NCBI GenBank assembly: GCA_020284085.1
Contig: JACEVL010006447.1
Location: 1,518,382-1,582,381, forward strand
DNA from: Aporrectodea caliginosa
Lineage: Eukaryota; Annelida; Clitellata; Crassiclitellata; Lumbricidae
Reading direction: 5' to 3'
DNA length: 64,000 bases
In this document: in pieces, positions 24,501 through 34,676 of the stretch
Numbering within the stretch: the first letter of the stretch is position 1
Layout: each line of letters opens with the position of its first letter
Translations under genes and position numbers: made by a program
Notes under the pieces: generated by a model
Seen by the model: only the letters and a program-made list of their open reading frames with translations
What the model was told of the DNA's origin: nothing
Databases searched by the model: none

Positions 24501-25499
24501 CAGTGATGGGTAACTAATTAATTAGAAACTAATTAAATAGCTAATTAATTAGTTTGGTAGGTAATTCTAATTCTAATTAATTAGTAAAAATTGAACAATT
24601 CTAATTGTAATTCTAATTAATAGTTGTCTAATTCTAATTAAAATTTCATAATTAGCTTCATAAATAGGCCTACCTTGTCTACATATTTCCTTATTTACGT
24701 TTTGCTGGATGCTATCATTGTAACTAATAAACATCAACCAATATTTTGAGATTTAGTTTTTTTTTATGATATCTTTGAGTGAAAAATTGCCTTTAGTAAT
24801 GACATTTGTTTATGAAAAAGTTTGTAGGGCCTACATAAACGAATCCATTTGTTTCTCAATATTACCCATGTCAATGTTTCATGTCTGTGTTTTCTTTTGC
24901 TGACTTTTTGGGATTCAATAAACGAAGAATGAAAAAGAAGAATCCATCAGTAAAGTAAAATTAATTAGAAAGTGCCTGTTTTAGCAGTAGCATTCTTAGC
25001 TTCTAGGAAATTATATGCGATTTCTCAGAGTTTTCCAGCTGCATCTGAAAGATTATGTTGTTCCTGAAACATCAGCATCAATGGAGCGAGAGTTCGGTGT
25101 TGCAAGATTTGCTACAAATGTCTAAGGAAATAGGCTTGAACGTAAAACGGTAGAACTCATGATAATTTCAAAGTGCAAGTCCGACCTCATAATTTTATGA
25201 GTATAAATAGTTTTCACAGTAATAAGAAGAAATTGGATGAAGACCCTTGAAATTTGAGTTTCGTCATAATTTGAAACATTTGTCTAGATAATAGATTAAA
25301 CGCCAAACTGGTAAAAGAACATTGTTGAGTCGTGTTGTTTTATGACGTCAGCAACCTATTCTAATTAATTAGTTGAGTGATGATACCTAATTCTAGTTAA
25401 TTGGGTATCATTAAAATGGTAAATTTAATTCTGATTATCAAATTCGAACTAATGCTAATTCTAATTAATTAGTTACAAAATCTTAATTACCCATCACAT
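24501..25499 (+). mobile_element. hAT transposon, decayed, with transposase relic
   Basis: A 999-bp element starting CAGTGATGGGTAACTAATTA and ending in the near-complement TTAATTACCCATCACAT. It is flanked by perfect 8-bp duplications GCGGGAAA (24493-24500 and 25500-25507). Subterminal CTAATTAATTAG blocks occur inside both ends. At about 25065-25175 (+) a frame reads TSASMEREFGVARFATNV, stop, then GNRLERKTVELMII. This matches the C-terminal dimerisation region of hAT transposases ('SxERxFSxAG...NRLxxxxVExLxFL'). The rest of the transposase is deleted or unreadable. Confidence 0.85.
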
Positions 25500-25507
25500 G
25501 CGGGAAA

Positions 25508-26439
25508 TGACATTTGAAGACGTAATTAGTGATCCTGTTAATGGAAAGAGCCGTAAAGTTAGGCTGTTGCACAGCTTAACTTAAAGTTAATATCCTAAGG
25601 TTAAGCTGTTTTAGTACATATTTGCTAAAATAATTGAATTAGAATTTGAAATTTATTTTCTTTTTTATTTTAGCATCAAATTCAAACATTAAGCTTTTCG
25701 TTTTTCAATATCTCAATTTCAGACTTTGTAGGCCCCTGAAAGGTTCGTTGGCGCTAGGCAGAGTGCCTAATGTGCTTAGTGGATAAAACGGTCCTGCAGA
25801 TACGTCTGGTTCAATCAAGCATTAACTTGTTTAATCTAGTCTTCTTCAGTTCAGTCTAACTCATTCATCCAAAACAGATCGAATCTAGTTCAGCCTAATT
25901 TAATTCAGCATAATCTAATCAGCCGACGCAGGATGCGATGTTTAGTGATTTAATGCCTCTTAATTACGACGACACGGATCCATGATCCGTGTATCCTTAC
26001 AAATAGACATGCATTTTACTGTTGTTTTAATTCAAAGTATTAAATTATCCAATTATGCGCTGCCATTGTGATGCGATCTGTTTCTGTCTAATCCAATGTA
26101 TTCCTAAATAATTAAGAGGAAACGTTTGCTTGTAAAAGCAGTCTGTTTTCTATTTTAAAGAGACGTCGTTCCGCCACGCAGTACGCATTCATCTTTTGGG
26201 TGGATTTAATAGAGTTTGGCGACGCAATGGCTAACGAGGCTCCCGCTTAGCAGATGGCTTTGTTTAAAGCGAGACCAACGGCGTCATGCTTTGTGAACAG
26301 TGATCATAATAATTTTCTCCAGACATCCTATTATGTTCAACGGCTGATGAGCTCCGCCAGCCATTATGACAGAACTCTGTTTTATCTGCCACACACACAA
26401 AAAGAAGTCAATAATTACAGAAAGGACCTGATCGCATAA
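25508..26439. other. Intergenic, nothing recognised
   Basis: No supported feature; TCTAATTCAGTC-like low complexity at 25830-25920. Confidence 0.3.
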
Positions 26440-26505
26440 GTGTACATGTGTGCATGTGTGCATGTGTGCATATGTGCATATGTGCATGTGTGCATGTGTG
26501 CAGTC
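26440..26505. repeat. (TGTGCATG)n minisatellite
   Basis: About eight units of an 8-bp repeat with TATGTGCA variants. Confidence 0.85.
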
Positions 26506-27231
26506 TCATGTTCACGTTTCTCATTCAATTAATTCAATGCAATCTTTGATTGCTCCTTTTAGTCCCAGCATGGGGCGTATTATAGTACAGGAGATATGGA
26601 ACTACACCGGTCGACGAAACACAAGATCGACACATAACATTAAAGAAAAGTTTTAAAGTCAGATCTACTTTCAGCTTTGAACTCCGAGTTGTTCTATGCA
26701 TAGAACAACGTGTATACACTTTGTGCATTGATAGAGCTACGAAAGAGTATCGTCCGCCTTTACAGCAGCTCTCCGATAGGCCTGCCTAATATGAGTGAAT
26801 TGATATAGTTACATGTAATTGATGTAAATATGGAATAGCCTATTTTATATTGATAGTCAGTAATGGTCTTTATGTAGATTACCCGCGATAGATGGGTAAT
26901 AAAATGGATATGGTCGCCAGAGAACCTGTTTATAATTATGGGGTTTTTATGAATCAAATGAAGCGCCACTTCGGAGCCATAGCACTATTATGTATGAACC
27001 CGATATCTGGACTGACACACAACTCCTACATAGATAAGACAGTAAGCTGACCTGCTGAAGGCATAGGCCTATACAATGCCCGATCCTGTGCCAAGGGAAC
27101 GAATGAGAGCTGGCTCTGAGGAAGGTTCTGAATGCCTTCCAGCAGTTATTACCATCTCAAACAGTATCCGCACCGCTGGCTTCGGTTGTTGAAACGTACA
27201 AAGACATATCTGATATCGAAGCACAGTAAGC
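26506..27231. other. Intergenic, nothing recognised
   Basis: No supported feature. Confidence 0.3.
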
Positions 27232-27592
27232 GCCGGTGTCACAAAATAGAGTATCCCCATACATGAGTATCCTCCTTAGCGAAATGGAGTATTCGGTTTA
27301 ATTTGCATTTTTGGCGGTTTCTAAGTGTATTCAGTCGTACTGTTTGGATTTATTGTACACATAACATTTTTAAATTGCGTATCTTTAGTTTGTAAGTCGA
27401 CCTGAAATCAATTTACTTCGTTTTGGTGATTTTGACTGGATTTTCACCGAGACTATCGTGATGCGTATACCGATGGGGGATAGAATGGTTTATCCCCCGG
27501 ATACTCTAAACCGGTTTATTCCATCCGGGGGGATAAATTCATACATCCGCCCGGATAGTCTTGGGACGGATACTCTATTTCGTGATACCGGC
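27232..27592. mobile_element. Short TIR MITE (about 361 bp)
   Basis: The left end GCCGGTGTCACAAAATAGAG and the complement of the right end, GCCGGTATCACGAAATAGAG, agree at 18 of 20 positions and continue into TATCC. The interior has GGATAxxCCCCCGGAT-like internal palindromes (27475-27560). No transposase. The target duplication could not be fixed, so the superfamily is left open. Confidence 0.7.
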
Positions 27593-27956
27593 AGAGTAGG
27601 GCTATACGTTAAAGTCCTTCATGCCACTAAATGGCTTCCATGTACCTTGGCATATTGAATGAATCATGGCCTGCGTACAATCGAGAAAGGTCGCGTTGAC
27701 GATTATGACGAAAACAACGATAATGATGATAGAAAGATTACCAGATCTATTTAATTCTTTTACCATTTTAACGGCTTTTAACCTTCCTATCTATCCGTCC
27801 GTCCGTCCGTCCGTCCATGCATGCATCCATCTATCTATCTAACTATGTATACTGTTATAAAACACATCATCGACAGTGTGCACAATAGCGCTACTATATA
27901 TGTATATATATATATTATACACACACACAAATATATACAGTATGGAAGTGTATCTA
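27593..27956. other. Intergenic with short microsatellites
   Basis: (CCGT)n at 27797-27816, (ATCT)n at 27825-27840 and TA/CA patches at 27895-27930. Confidence 0.6.
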
Positions 27957-29140
27957 CAGGGTGGCCCAATAAAAAATGTCCCACCGGATAAAATGCAATT
28001 TCTCCACAACTAATAGAGACTTTTCTACTAAAATTTCAGAATTTACAGAGGAATGATTTGTTAACAATCCATGAAACTTTCACTTAACAATTTGCATAGT
28101 TTCAAAAGTTACAGCTGTTTAAATATTCAATTCCATTTTTCGAATTTCCGCAGATGAGCGGTCCAATAATAGTTATTTGTTTAAGATTTTTCACAAAGAA
28201 ATTGTTTGTAATACCCAAATAATGATGCCGTCACATGACCTCATTACAAGTTGTAAAGAAAGTGTTTATGAAGCAGCTGTTAATAATTGCAGATATTTTA
28301 AAATATATTAGGTGCTTTTGGTCTGCCGGCAATAAGCGCGATTTTCACGAAAAGTCGCCTGGTGGTCGAGAGATCCAAGTTTGCGAAGTACATCATGGTT
28401 CTGCTGGCGTGTGTTAAGGCGATAAGGGAAGACTGCACTTCATCCCAGACAAGGCTAAAGTAAACGCTCAACTTTACGTTGAAACTCTGTTACCCAGACT
28501 AATTGAAGACTGCAAGTCTGGTTTCATTTCCAGCAGCACGGTGCGCCTGCTCACACATAACATTACAGGGTTGGCTCAAGGCTTTATTGCCACCAACTGC
28601 AGTGTATTAATTGGCAATGATGAATGACCACCAAGCTCTCCAGACCTTAACCCTCTTAATTATCACGTCTGGGTAGCTATGCTTGAACGCTACAAGACAT
28701 TTCATCCCATGCCGAAGAACACTGAGGAGCTGAAAAAAGTATTGCAGCGAATATGAGACCAGCTGCCGCAGGACTCAATCAACAAGGCCATAGTGAGCTT
28801 CACAAAGACTTCGAGCTTGCGTGAAAGCTAGGGGTGGACACTTCGAACATGCCTTGAGAAAAACTGCTCAACAGATTTCTGATTTCGCAATGAAAGATGA
28901 TTTTATTCTACATTGAAAATTGCAAGTGACTGTCCATTTTTCTTTGGAAATTTAAAAAAATAGAATTAAACATTTAAACAGGTGTAACTTTTGAAGCTAT
29001 ATAAATTGCTTAGTGAAACTTTCGTGGATTGTTGAAAAATCATTCCTCTGTAAATTCGGAAATTGTGGTAGAAAAAATCTCAATTGGTTGCGAAGAAATT
29101 GCATTTTATCCGGTGGGACATTTTTTATTGGGCCACCCTG
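27957..29140 (+). mobile_element. Tc1/mariner transposon, decayed
   Basis: An 1184-bp element with long inverted repeats (about 200 bp, mostly conserved) starting CAGGGTGGCCCAATAAAAAA at both ends and flanked by TA (27955-27956, 29141-29142). The transposase relic on + reads, in pieces, GRLHFIPDKAKVNAQLYVE, QQHGAPAHT, SSPDLNPLNYHVW, KNTEELKKVL and DSINKAIVSF. The second-Asp motif of the family (QxDGAPAH) reads QHGAPAH here, and the third position (NPLDYHVW) reads NPLNYHVW. Two in-frame TGA codons stand where Trp is expected, at about 28625 and 28753. A frame change lies between the first two blocks. Confidence 0.88.
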
Positions 29141-29142
29141 TA

Positions 29143-30250
29143 GACCTAACCTTTGTGAAGACGAAGATCTATAGAAAACAGAGGACATAATTCCAAGTAT
29201 TTATATGGGGAAATTCATGATTACTTCTCTCCGTATCTGACAATTAAGAACATTTGAAACAACTGTAAAATATCTATAAGAAAGAAGAGAACAAGAATTA
29301 CTTAGACATTGCATTCAAAAAATGATGGAGCAGATAAATAAAGCAACTGCTGTTGGCGGTTGAACAATTGTAACCGTTTAGAGGAAAGTGTTCTTTTCGA
29401 CAGTAGGCCCATACCTGCCCAGCAAACCAGCCAAACACAAAATAAAATTGTGGTGGTTTTACGATCCCAAGGAGTAATATTAGCTGAAAGGGGAGTTGCA
29501 TTAGACGAGCGTATCTGAGCCACAAAGCAAGTATTTAATGCACCTGCCCCCACTCACTCATCCCTCTGAACTATGCTATGGACGGTTAAGAAGCCTAGGC
29601 AGATGCAGAGGGAAGACAGGATATAGGCTGATGATAGGCTGCTTTCGTCCAGAAGAAAGCCAGCAAAGACTTGCATGCTGGAAAACAGGATATTACGAGT
29701 TCTGCTAAAAGGATGGAACGACGTCTTTGGAATAACGGCTTTTACTCTTCCTGTCTATATAATTATATACTGTTGTAAAACGCATCATCACAAGTGTGCA
29801 CAAGAAGCGCTACTAGGCCTATATAGCCTATATATTATACACACATATATATATATATATACAGCATGTAGTCTACATAGTGTAATTGTGTATATACGTT
29901 GATTTATTTGTTATTTCACTTATTTGTCATTTGATGTTGGTGGTCTTTGCACGTCTCCAGCGGATGTTTGGGGGAATGGACGTCTCTCTTCGGTATACGC
30001 CTGCAGGCTGATTGGCTTCCCTATAAGCGTAATGGCAACACTTTTGTGTATCAATTAGTCTTCATTTTCATTCTGTGGATGTCTGTCTGTTTGCATCTAT
30101 TTGCCTGTCTATATGTCTATCTGTCTTGTCTGTCAGTCAGAACTCTGTGGCTACACAACATGTATGCAGTGGCAATGGCACGAACAGGTCCGAGTTTCAA
30201 TCGCGTATACATGAAGAATAGATGTCGACAGGGATTAATTTAACGCGTAC
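29143..30250. other. Intergenic, nothing recognised
   Basis: No supported feature apart from TA-rich stretches at 29838-29862. Confidence 0.3.
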
Positions 30251-30254
30251 ACAT

Positions 30255-30395
30255 TGTTTTGCTAACTGATGTAATATATTCGTTCGTAATGAAATTTAAC
30301 ACCATCATATTATAGGCTAGCGCAGAAAGTGCCCCTGAGTTGATATCTTTTAAGGGGCGCTATATAAATGTTCAGTTACAAATAATATTGATAAC
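30255..30395 (+). repeat. LINE/SINE-type 3' end related to 12210-12330
   Basis: GCTAACTGATGTAATAT...TTCGTTCGTA...ACACCATCAT, then GAGTTGATAT and AAGGGGCGCTATATAAAT, parallel to 12210-12330. The last block is the CR1-like LINE 3' motif, so both are tails of LINEs or of SINEs using that tail. Confidence 0.6.
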
Positions 30396-32042
30396 TACGA
30401 CTGATGTATACGAGTCAAATAACAGATCGTCGAATCTGATTGAATAGTGCGTTGAAACGAAGCTACATTGTACCTTTAAAGTGGTGCAGAAGACGTGTAG
30501 TCTGTGTTAGAACCACTGCAAGTTGATTTGTAATGCTCAATAGTCTATCTGTCCTAGCTTCCTCGGTGCTAGTGTCAACTGAGACCGTGCTATCATCCAG
30601 ACTATTCCACAAGTCCACAACTCTTGCACTGAATGTACTCGTGAGATTGAGGTTAGTGAGGACTCGAACACAAGAGGAACTACATGTAAATAAATATTAC
30701 AATTTCCTCCGATCTATATACTCAGACATCAATGTGGGTTTCAGGCTATACACAATCCACAGAGATGGATGGTAATCTTACCTGAATAAGCTTAGGCAAG
30801 GTTAATAAGCGCAGTCTGTTTATTACATCTGTCACTCCTTTGTGCGCAAAACTGATAAATCTGCTACAACTGCAACTGCTGATCCAGTTGTCTATTAATT
30901 GATAGGCCTAACTTCTATTGAGCCAGTGTATAATGCACAAGGCATCAACCGATGGTTCGCCAATATCAAACCCAAAACAGAGGAACAGTCCGCTAAGACA
31001 GAGAGGCAGCCCATGGCGGATGAACAATTTGGAAAAGCTATATATTATATGGGTATATTTCACAACAGGAGGCAAATTAGATAAATTTCCGTCTTCTTCT
31101 TTGGACGGCTTACACAAAGAGTAAAATTATAATTTATAATTTTTAAATACATTGTAGGGCATGAATTAGTTATAAAAAATTATTTCTATTATATTATTTA
31201 AATGATAAGTATGAGAAAAAAAATTATAAAGTAAATTTTAACCCAAAATTGCATTGTCCTTTCTAATGGTGAGTCAATTCAATGTTACGTTAGAGTAACA
31301 GCTGAAACGCTGAACTGATGTTTTAGAATTTTTAGATCATTAACTTAGCCTACTTATATCCATTGCTCTATATGGTTTTTATTAACTTGTTAACGAACTA
31401 AATAATTTAAAAATAAATAAAACCCTCTGTCTTCAAATATTGGTTACAACACCGTTACGAATGGGTTTCTGCCATCTGTGAAATAAATTGAAAACTCTCG
31501 GTTTTTGAATTGACATATTCGATAGCAGAGAACATGTCTGCATTGATTTTACCAACAAAAATCAATATGGATGTTTGCTTCTGTTGACAATTTTCGGAAA
31601 TTTATCCGGGAGTGTAATAGTATAAAAAAGATTTGCAACTCCGTGACTGTAATTATTGCATTTTGCGTATTATATATATATATATATATAATGTAAGGTG
31701 CTACTCTACGAATGAAGAAAAACTCGTATCTAGGGTAAAATAGAATGTATATTATAAAACAAAATCCGTAATAGTAACACACATACAACCTTATCGAAGA
31801 ACATCAGCTCCACACGTCTCCAGTTCTTGAGAACGTTGCACAGCAAACAAACAACTTGGTTGGCCACAGCGGACACGAAACCAACAGTTTAACTAGTTAA
31901 CTAGACTTATCTAGTACATGGAAGTCTTGGTCAGTTCTACTGAGAATTCGACATCACACGGCAACAGGCCTAACGAAAACTGCCAAGCTTCGACGACGAT
32001 TCTTTCACATTAACAGAGAATACCTTAATCAATTATAATACA
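30396..32042. other. Intergenic, nothing recognised
   Basis: AT-rich. Short open frames at 30533-30775 and 30899-31124 show no family motif. Confidence 0.3.
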
Positions 32043-32142
32043 TGTCCAGACAAATTACAACAGCTATAGTAATATCTAAGTCCCTGAGGGATCCTGTATA
32101 CCTCGGGGCATAATAATAATGATAACAGGACTTTTATAATAA
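32043..32142 (+). mobile_element. RLE-type LINE copy A: tail only
   Basis: TCCAGACAAATTACAACAGC is homologous to the 3' UTR of copy C. The hairpin arms CCCTGAGG (32082-32089) and CCTCGGGG (32101-32108) and a GCATAATAATAAT tail follow. Copy B starts directly in this tail. Confidence 0.8.
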
Positions 32143-32447
32143 TAAATATCACGCCTGTCTAGAAACACACGTTTTCATACCGCTAGCCCTGGAAACGCTG
32201 GGTCCCATCAATACCGCTGGCCTCAATTTTATTTCTGACCTGGGTCGCCACCTCACGCTAACTACGGGTGAACCGAGAGAGACCAGCTACATTTTTCAGA
32301 GGATCTCGGTCACAGTACAACGCTTCAACGCCGTAGCATTTAGTATTAAACCCACGCCCGGACATGGATGAGGTATGGCTGTTCCAGACACATTACTTTT
32401 ATAATTTCTAAGTCTCCTGGGGGAATGAAGAACTTTCAGGGCAATAC

Positions 32448-32515
<68 letters not shown>
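32143..32515 (+). mobile_element. RLE-type LINE copy B: C-terminal end plus tail
   Basis: Begins abruptly inside TAATAAT. An open frame of 75 codons (32144-32371) encodes the far C-terminus: FIPLALETLGPINTAGL, ISDLGRHLTL, YIFQRISVTVQRFNAVAFS, stop. The 3' UTR has GTTCCAGACACATTAC and a variant hairpin, CCTGGGGG (32416-32423) with CTTTCAGG (32433-32440). All eight positions still pair, three as G-U. A (TAA)n tail of about 70 bp follows and is the insertion point of copy C. Confidence 0.8.
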
Positions 32516-32516
<1 letters not shown>

Positions 32517-33624
32517 TGCAGTTAAACCGCTCAAAATGCGAGGTCATCTCGATGTCTCCTAGCATCACGGAGGGGCATCACCCGCTGAGTCTCTTCACTT
32601 GGACCAGCCCTCAGAATGCATCTCTGTTAGGAGCCCCTCTCTCGACCCTGAGCGCGCTGGATGCGGCCTTAGGAGCCCGTATAGCAGAGTTAACGCGGAC
32701 GCTGGAGAAATTAGAAAACATCGCAACGCATGACGCTCTCATCCTTTTGAGATACTCTCTCAGTGCAACGAAACTGCTTCATATACTTCGCAGCTGCCCC
32801 TGTGCAGACCATCCGGGACTAGTGCAATATGATGCAACCTTGAGATCTGGCCTGAGCAGGGTTATCAATCTACCTCTGTCAGACGATGCATGGCTTCAAG
32901 CCTCACTCCCCATTAAGATGGGTGGACTGGGGATCCGATCGGTGACCTCGCTGGCACTTCCCGCCTTTTTGGCATCAGCCGCGAGCACCGACCTGCTCCA
33001 GTCCACCATGCTGGGAGAGACGGCCGAGGCCGACCCGCAATGCTTGAAACAGTTGGCCATGTGGATCGGGGCAGGCGCGGAGCGACGCCCGGAGGGCAGT
33101 CTCGCCCACAGACAGTCGGCATGGGACAGGCCCCTGATCGACGGAGTCGTCTCTGGCCTGTACGCCAGGCTGTCTGACCCAAAAAATCAGGCACGTCTCA
33201 GGGCGGTGTCCGCCCCACATGCAGGGGACTGGCTGCTGGCCCTCCCTGTCACAAGCTGCGGGCTTAGGCTGGACGACGAATCAGTCAGGGTGGCGGCGGG
33301 CCTTCGGTTGGGGGTCCCGCTTTGCGAACCACATGGGTGCTCCTGCGGAGCCCCGGTGTTGACGGATGGTCATCATGGGCTCTCCTGCGCACTGGGCCCG
33401 GGTCGCTTGCCCCGACATTTTTGCCTCTTTGAACGATCTGGTCTTTCGGGGCTTGGTCCGTGCAGGTTACCGTCCACAAAGGAGCTGGCGGACCTCGTGA
33501 GAAAGACGGCAGACACCGGATGGTCTCATCCTCATCCCTTCCAACGCGATCTCAATGACGATACAACGTTTTAATGCAGTGGCTTTTGGGGGCACTTTCG
33601 CCGGTCAAGAGATAGTTGAGTAGG
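32516..33624 (+). pseudogene. RLE-type LINE ORF, C-terminal half, broken
   Basis: Frame 32516-33574 shows LQLNRSKCEVISMSPS (after the RT core), KMGGLGIRSVTSLALPAFL (thumb), GDWLLALPVTSCGLRLDDE, VAAGLRLGVPLC, then a Cys/His cluster C-x-C-x8-H-x4-C ending GRLPRH, like the CCHC motif before the endonuclease of R2/R4-type LINEs. Near 33410 homology moves to another frame (IFASLNDLVFRGLVRAGY). The PD motif region at 33505-33540 is disturbed by two one-base losses next to like bases. A deletion of roughly 285 bp relative to the copy at 57407 then joins the PD region to the C-terminal block (SMTIQRFNAVAFGGTF, 33555 on, stop about 33622). The second catalytic Asp of the presumed PD-(D/E)XK nuclease is lost. 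Clade is inferred from motif order. Confidence 0.8.
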
Positions 33625-33700
33625 GCCTTTCCAGACAATTTTCTACAATAGATAATGTTCAAGTCCCTGAGGGATCCTGTATACCTCGGGGCATAAAAAA
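32516..33700 (+). mobile_element. RLE-type LINE copy C: RT thumb to 3' end
   Basis: 5'-truncated copy starting in copy B's (TAA)n tail. It contains the coding region 32516-33624 (separate entry), a short 3' UTR, hairpin arms CCCTGAGG (33665-33672) and CCTCGGGG (33684-33691), and a GCATAAAA...(TAA)n tail. GC content is clearly higher than in the surroundings. Confidence 0.88.
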
Positions 33701-33773
33701 AATACAATAATAATAATAATAATAATAATAATGTTCAAGTCCCTAATAATGGGGCATAAAAGGAAATACACAC

Positions 33774-33864
<91 letters not shown>

Positions 33865-33870
33865 GTAATA
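33701..33870 (+). mobile_element. RLE-type LINE copy D: rearranged tail, plus (TAA)n
   Basis: After a short TAA stretch the sequence reads GTTCAAGTCCCT, AATAAT, GGGGCATAAAAGGAAAT. The interior of the hairpin is replaced by two TAA-type units. A pure (TAA)n array follows (33773-33865). Confidence 0.7.
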
Positions 33871-34060
33871 ATAATAACAACAGTAGTAGTAGTAGTGGTG
33901 GTGGTGGTGGTGGTGGTGGTGGTGGTGGTGGTGGTGGTAGTGGTGGTGGTGGTGGTGGTGGTGGGGTGGTGGTGGTGGTGGTGGTGGTAGTAGTAGTAAT
34001 AATAATAATAATAATTATTATTAGTAGTAGTAGTAATATTATTATTATTATTATTATTTT
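33871..34060. repeat. (AGT)n / (GGT)n / (AAT)n compound array
   Basis: AGT units, about 90 bp of GGT units with single interruptions, then AGT, AAT, ATT and AGT units. Presumably grown from the LINE tail next to it. Confidence 0.9.
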
Positions 34061-34110
34061 TTACCTGAGGTATCAAGGATCCCTCAGGATAATATTATTA
34101 TTATTATTTC
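34061..34110 (-). mobile_element. RLE-type LINE copy E: tail, opposite strand
   Basis: Minus strand: CCTGAGG GATCCTTGATA CCTCAGG TAAAAAATAAT, a 7-bp perfect stem (34088-34082 with 34070-34064), with ATT arrays on both sides. Confidence 0.7.
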
Positions 34111-34130
34111 AAAATGACGCACCGCAGTAT

Positions 34131-34561
34131 TGTCACCAACTCTTTTCTTTCTTAGTTGTGACCTACCTCAAGAACTTTCCTTATCTCTACATATAAATTG
34201 CTCAACGTCTTCTAACTGTTTAAGAATTAAATTGACACAGTTCTTTGAATGTTTCTTCTACTTCAAACACAGTTTAATAACAACAATTACAGCTCAACTA
34301 CTGCCTTTAAAACAACCCTACTACACTGTATTGTTCAAATTCACTGTCATCAGCAGTTTCTAAGTTTGGCGCGCTAACTGCACGTGTAGAGAATCTATCG
34401 TCAGCCAAAGTTTAGGCTACTTTAGGCCAAGCGCCCACGAGCCGACAGCGCAACTAAGGCCTAAAACTAAAACGCTTAACAATCGAATACACATTATATA
34501 TATATATATATCAACCGAAGGAACACCTGTGCTCATTATATATGCAAAACATTAGTTCACA
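34131..34561 (-). repeat. 3' LTR of the Gmr1-like element
   Basis: 431 bp. Differs from the 5' LTR by a few substitutions, small indels (for example within the ACAATTACAGC stretch) and (TA)n length. Confidence 0.93.
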
Positions 34562-34592
34562 TTACCTCCTTCCCTTTCTTTGGATTGAGCAA
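34562..34592 (-). other. Polypurine tract
   Basis: Sense strand reads AAAGAAAGGGAAGGAGGTAA immediately before the 3' LTR, the expected plus-strand primer for LTR elements. Confidence 0.85.
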
Positions 34593-34676
34593 ATTAAACT
34601 TAAAAATTTGCGAAATCATCGTATACTAAATTATGCAATAAACTTAATACTATATAATACAGTAAAATAAACAATC

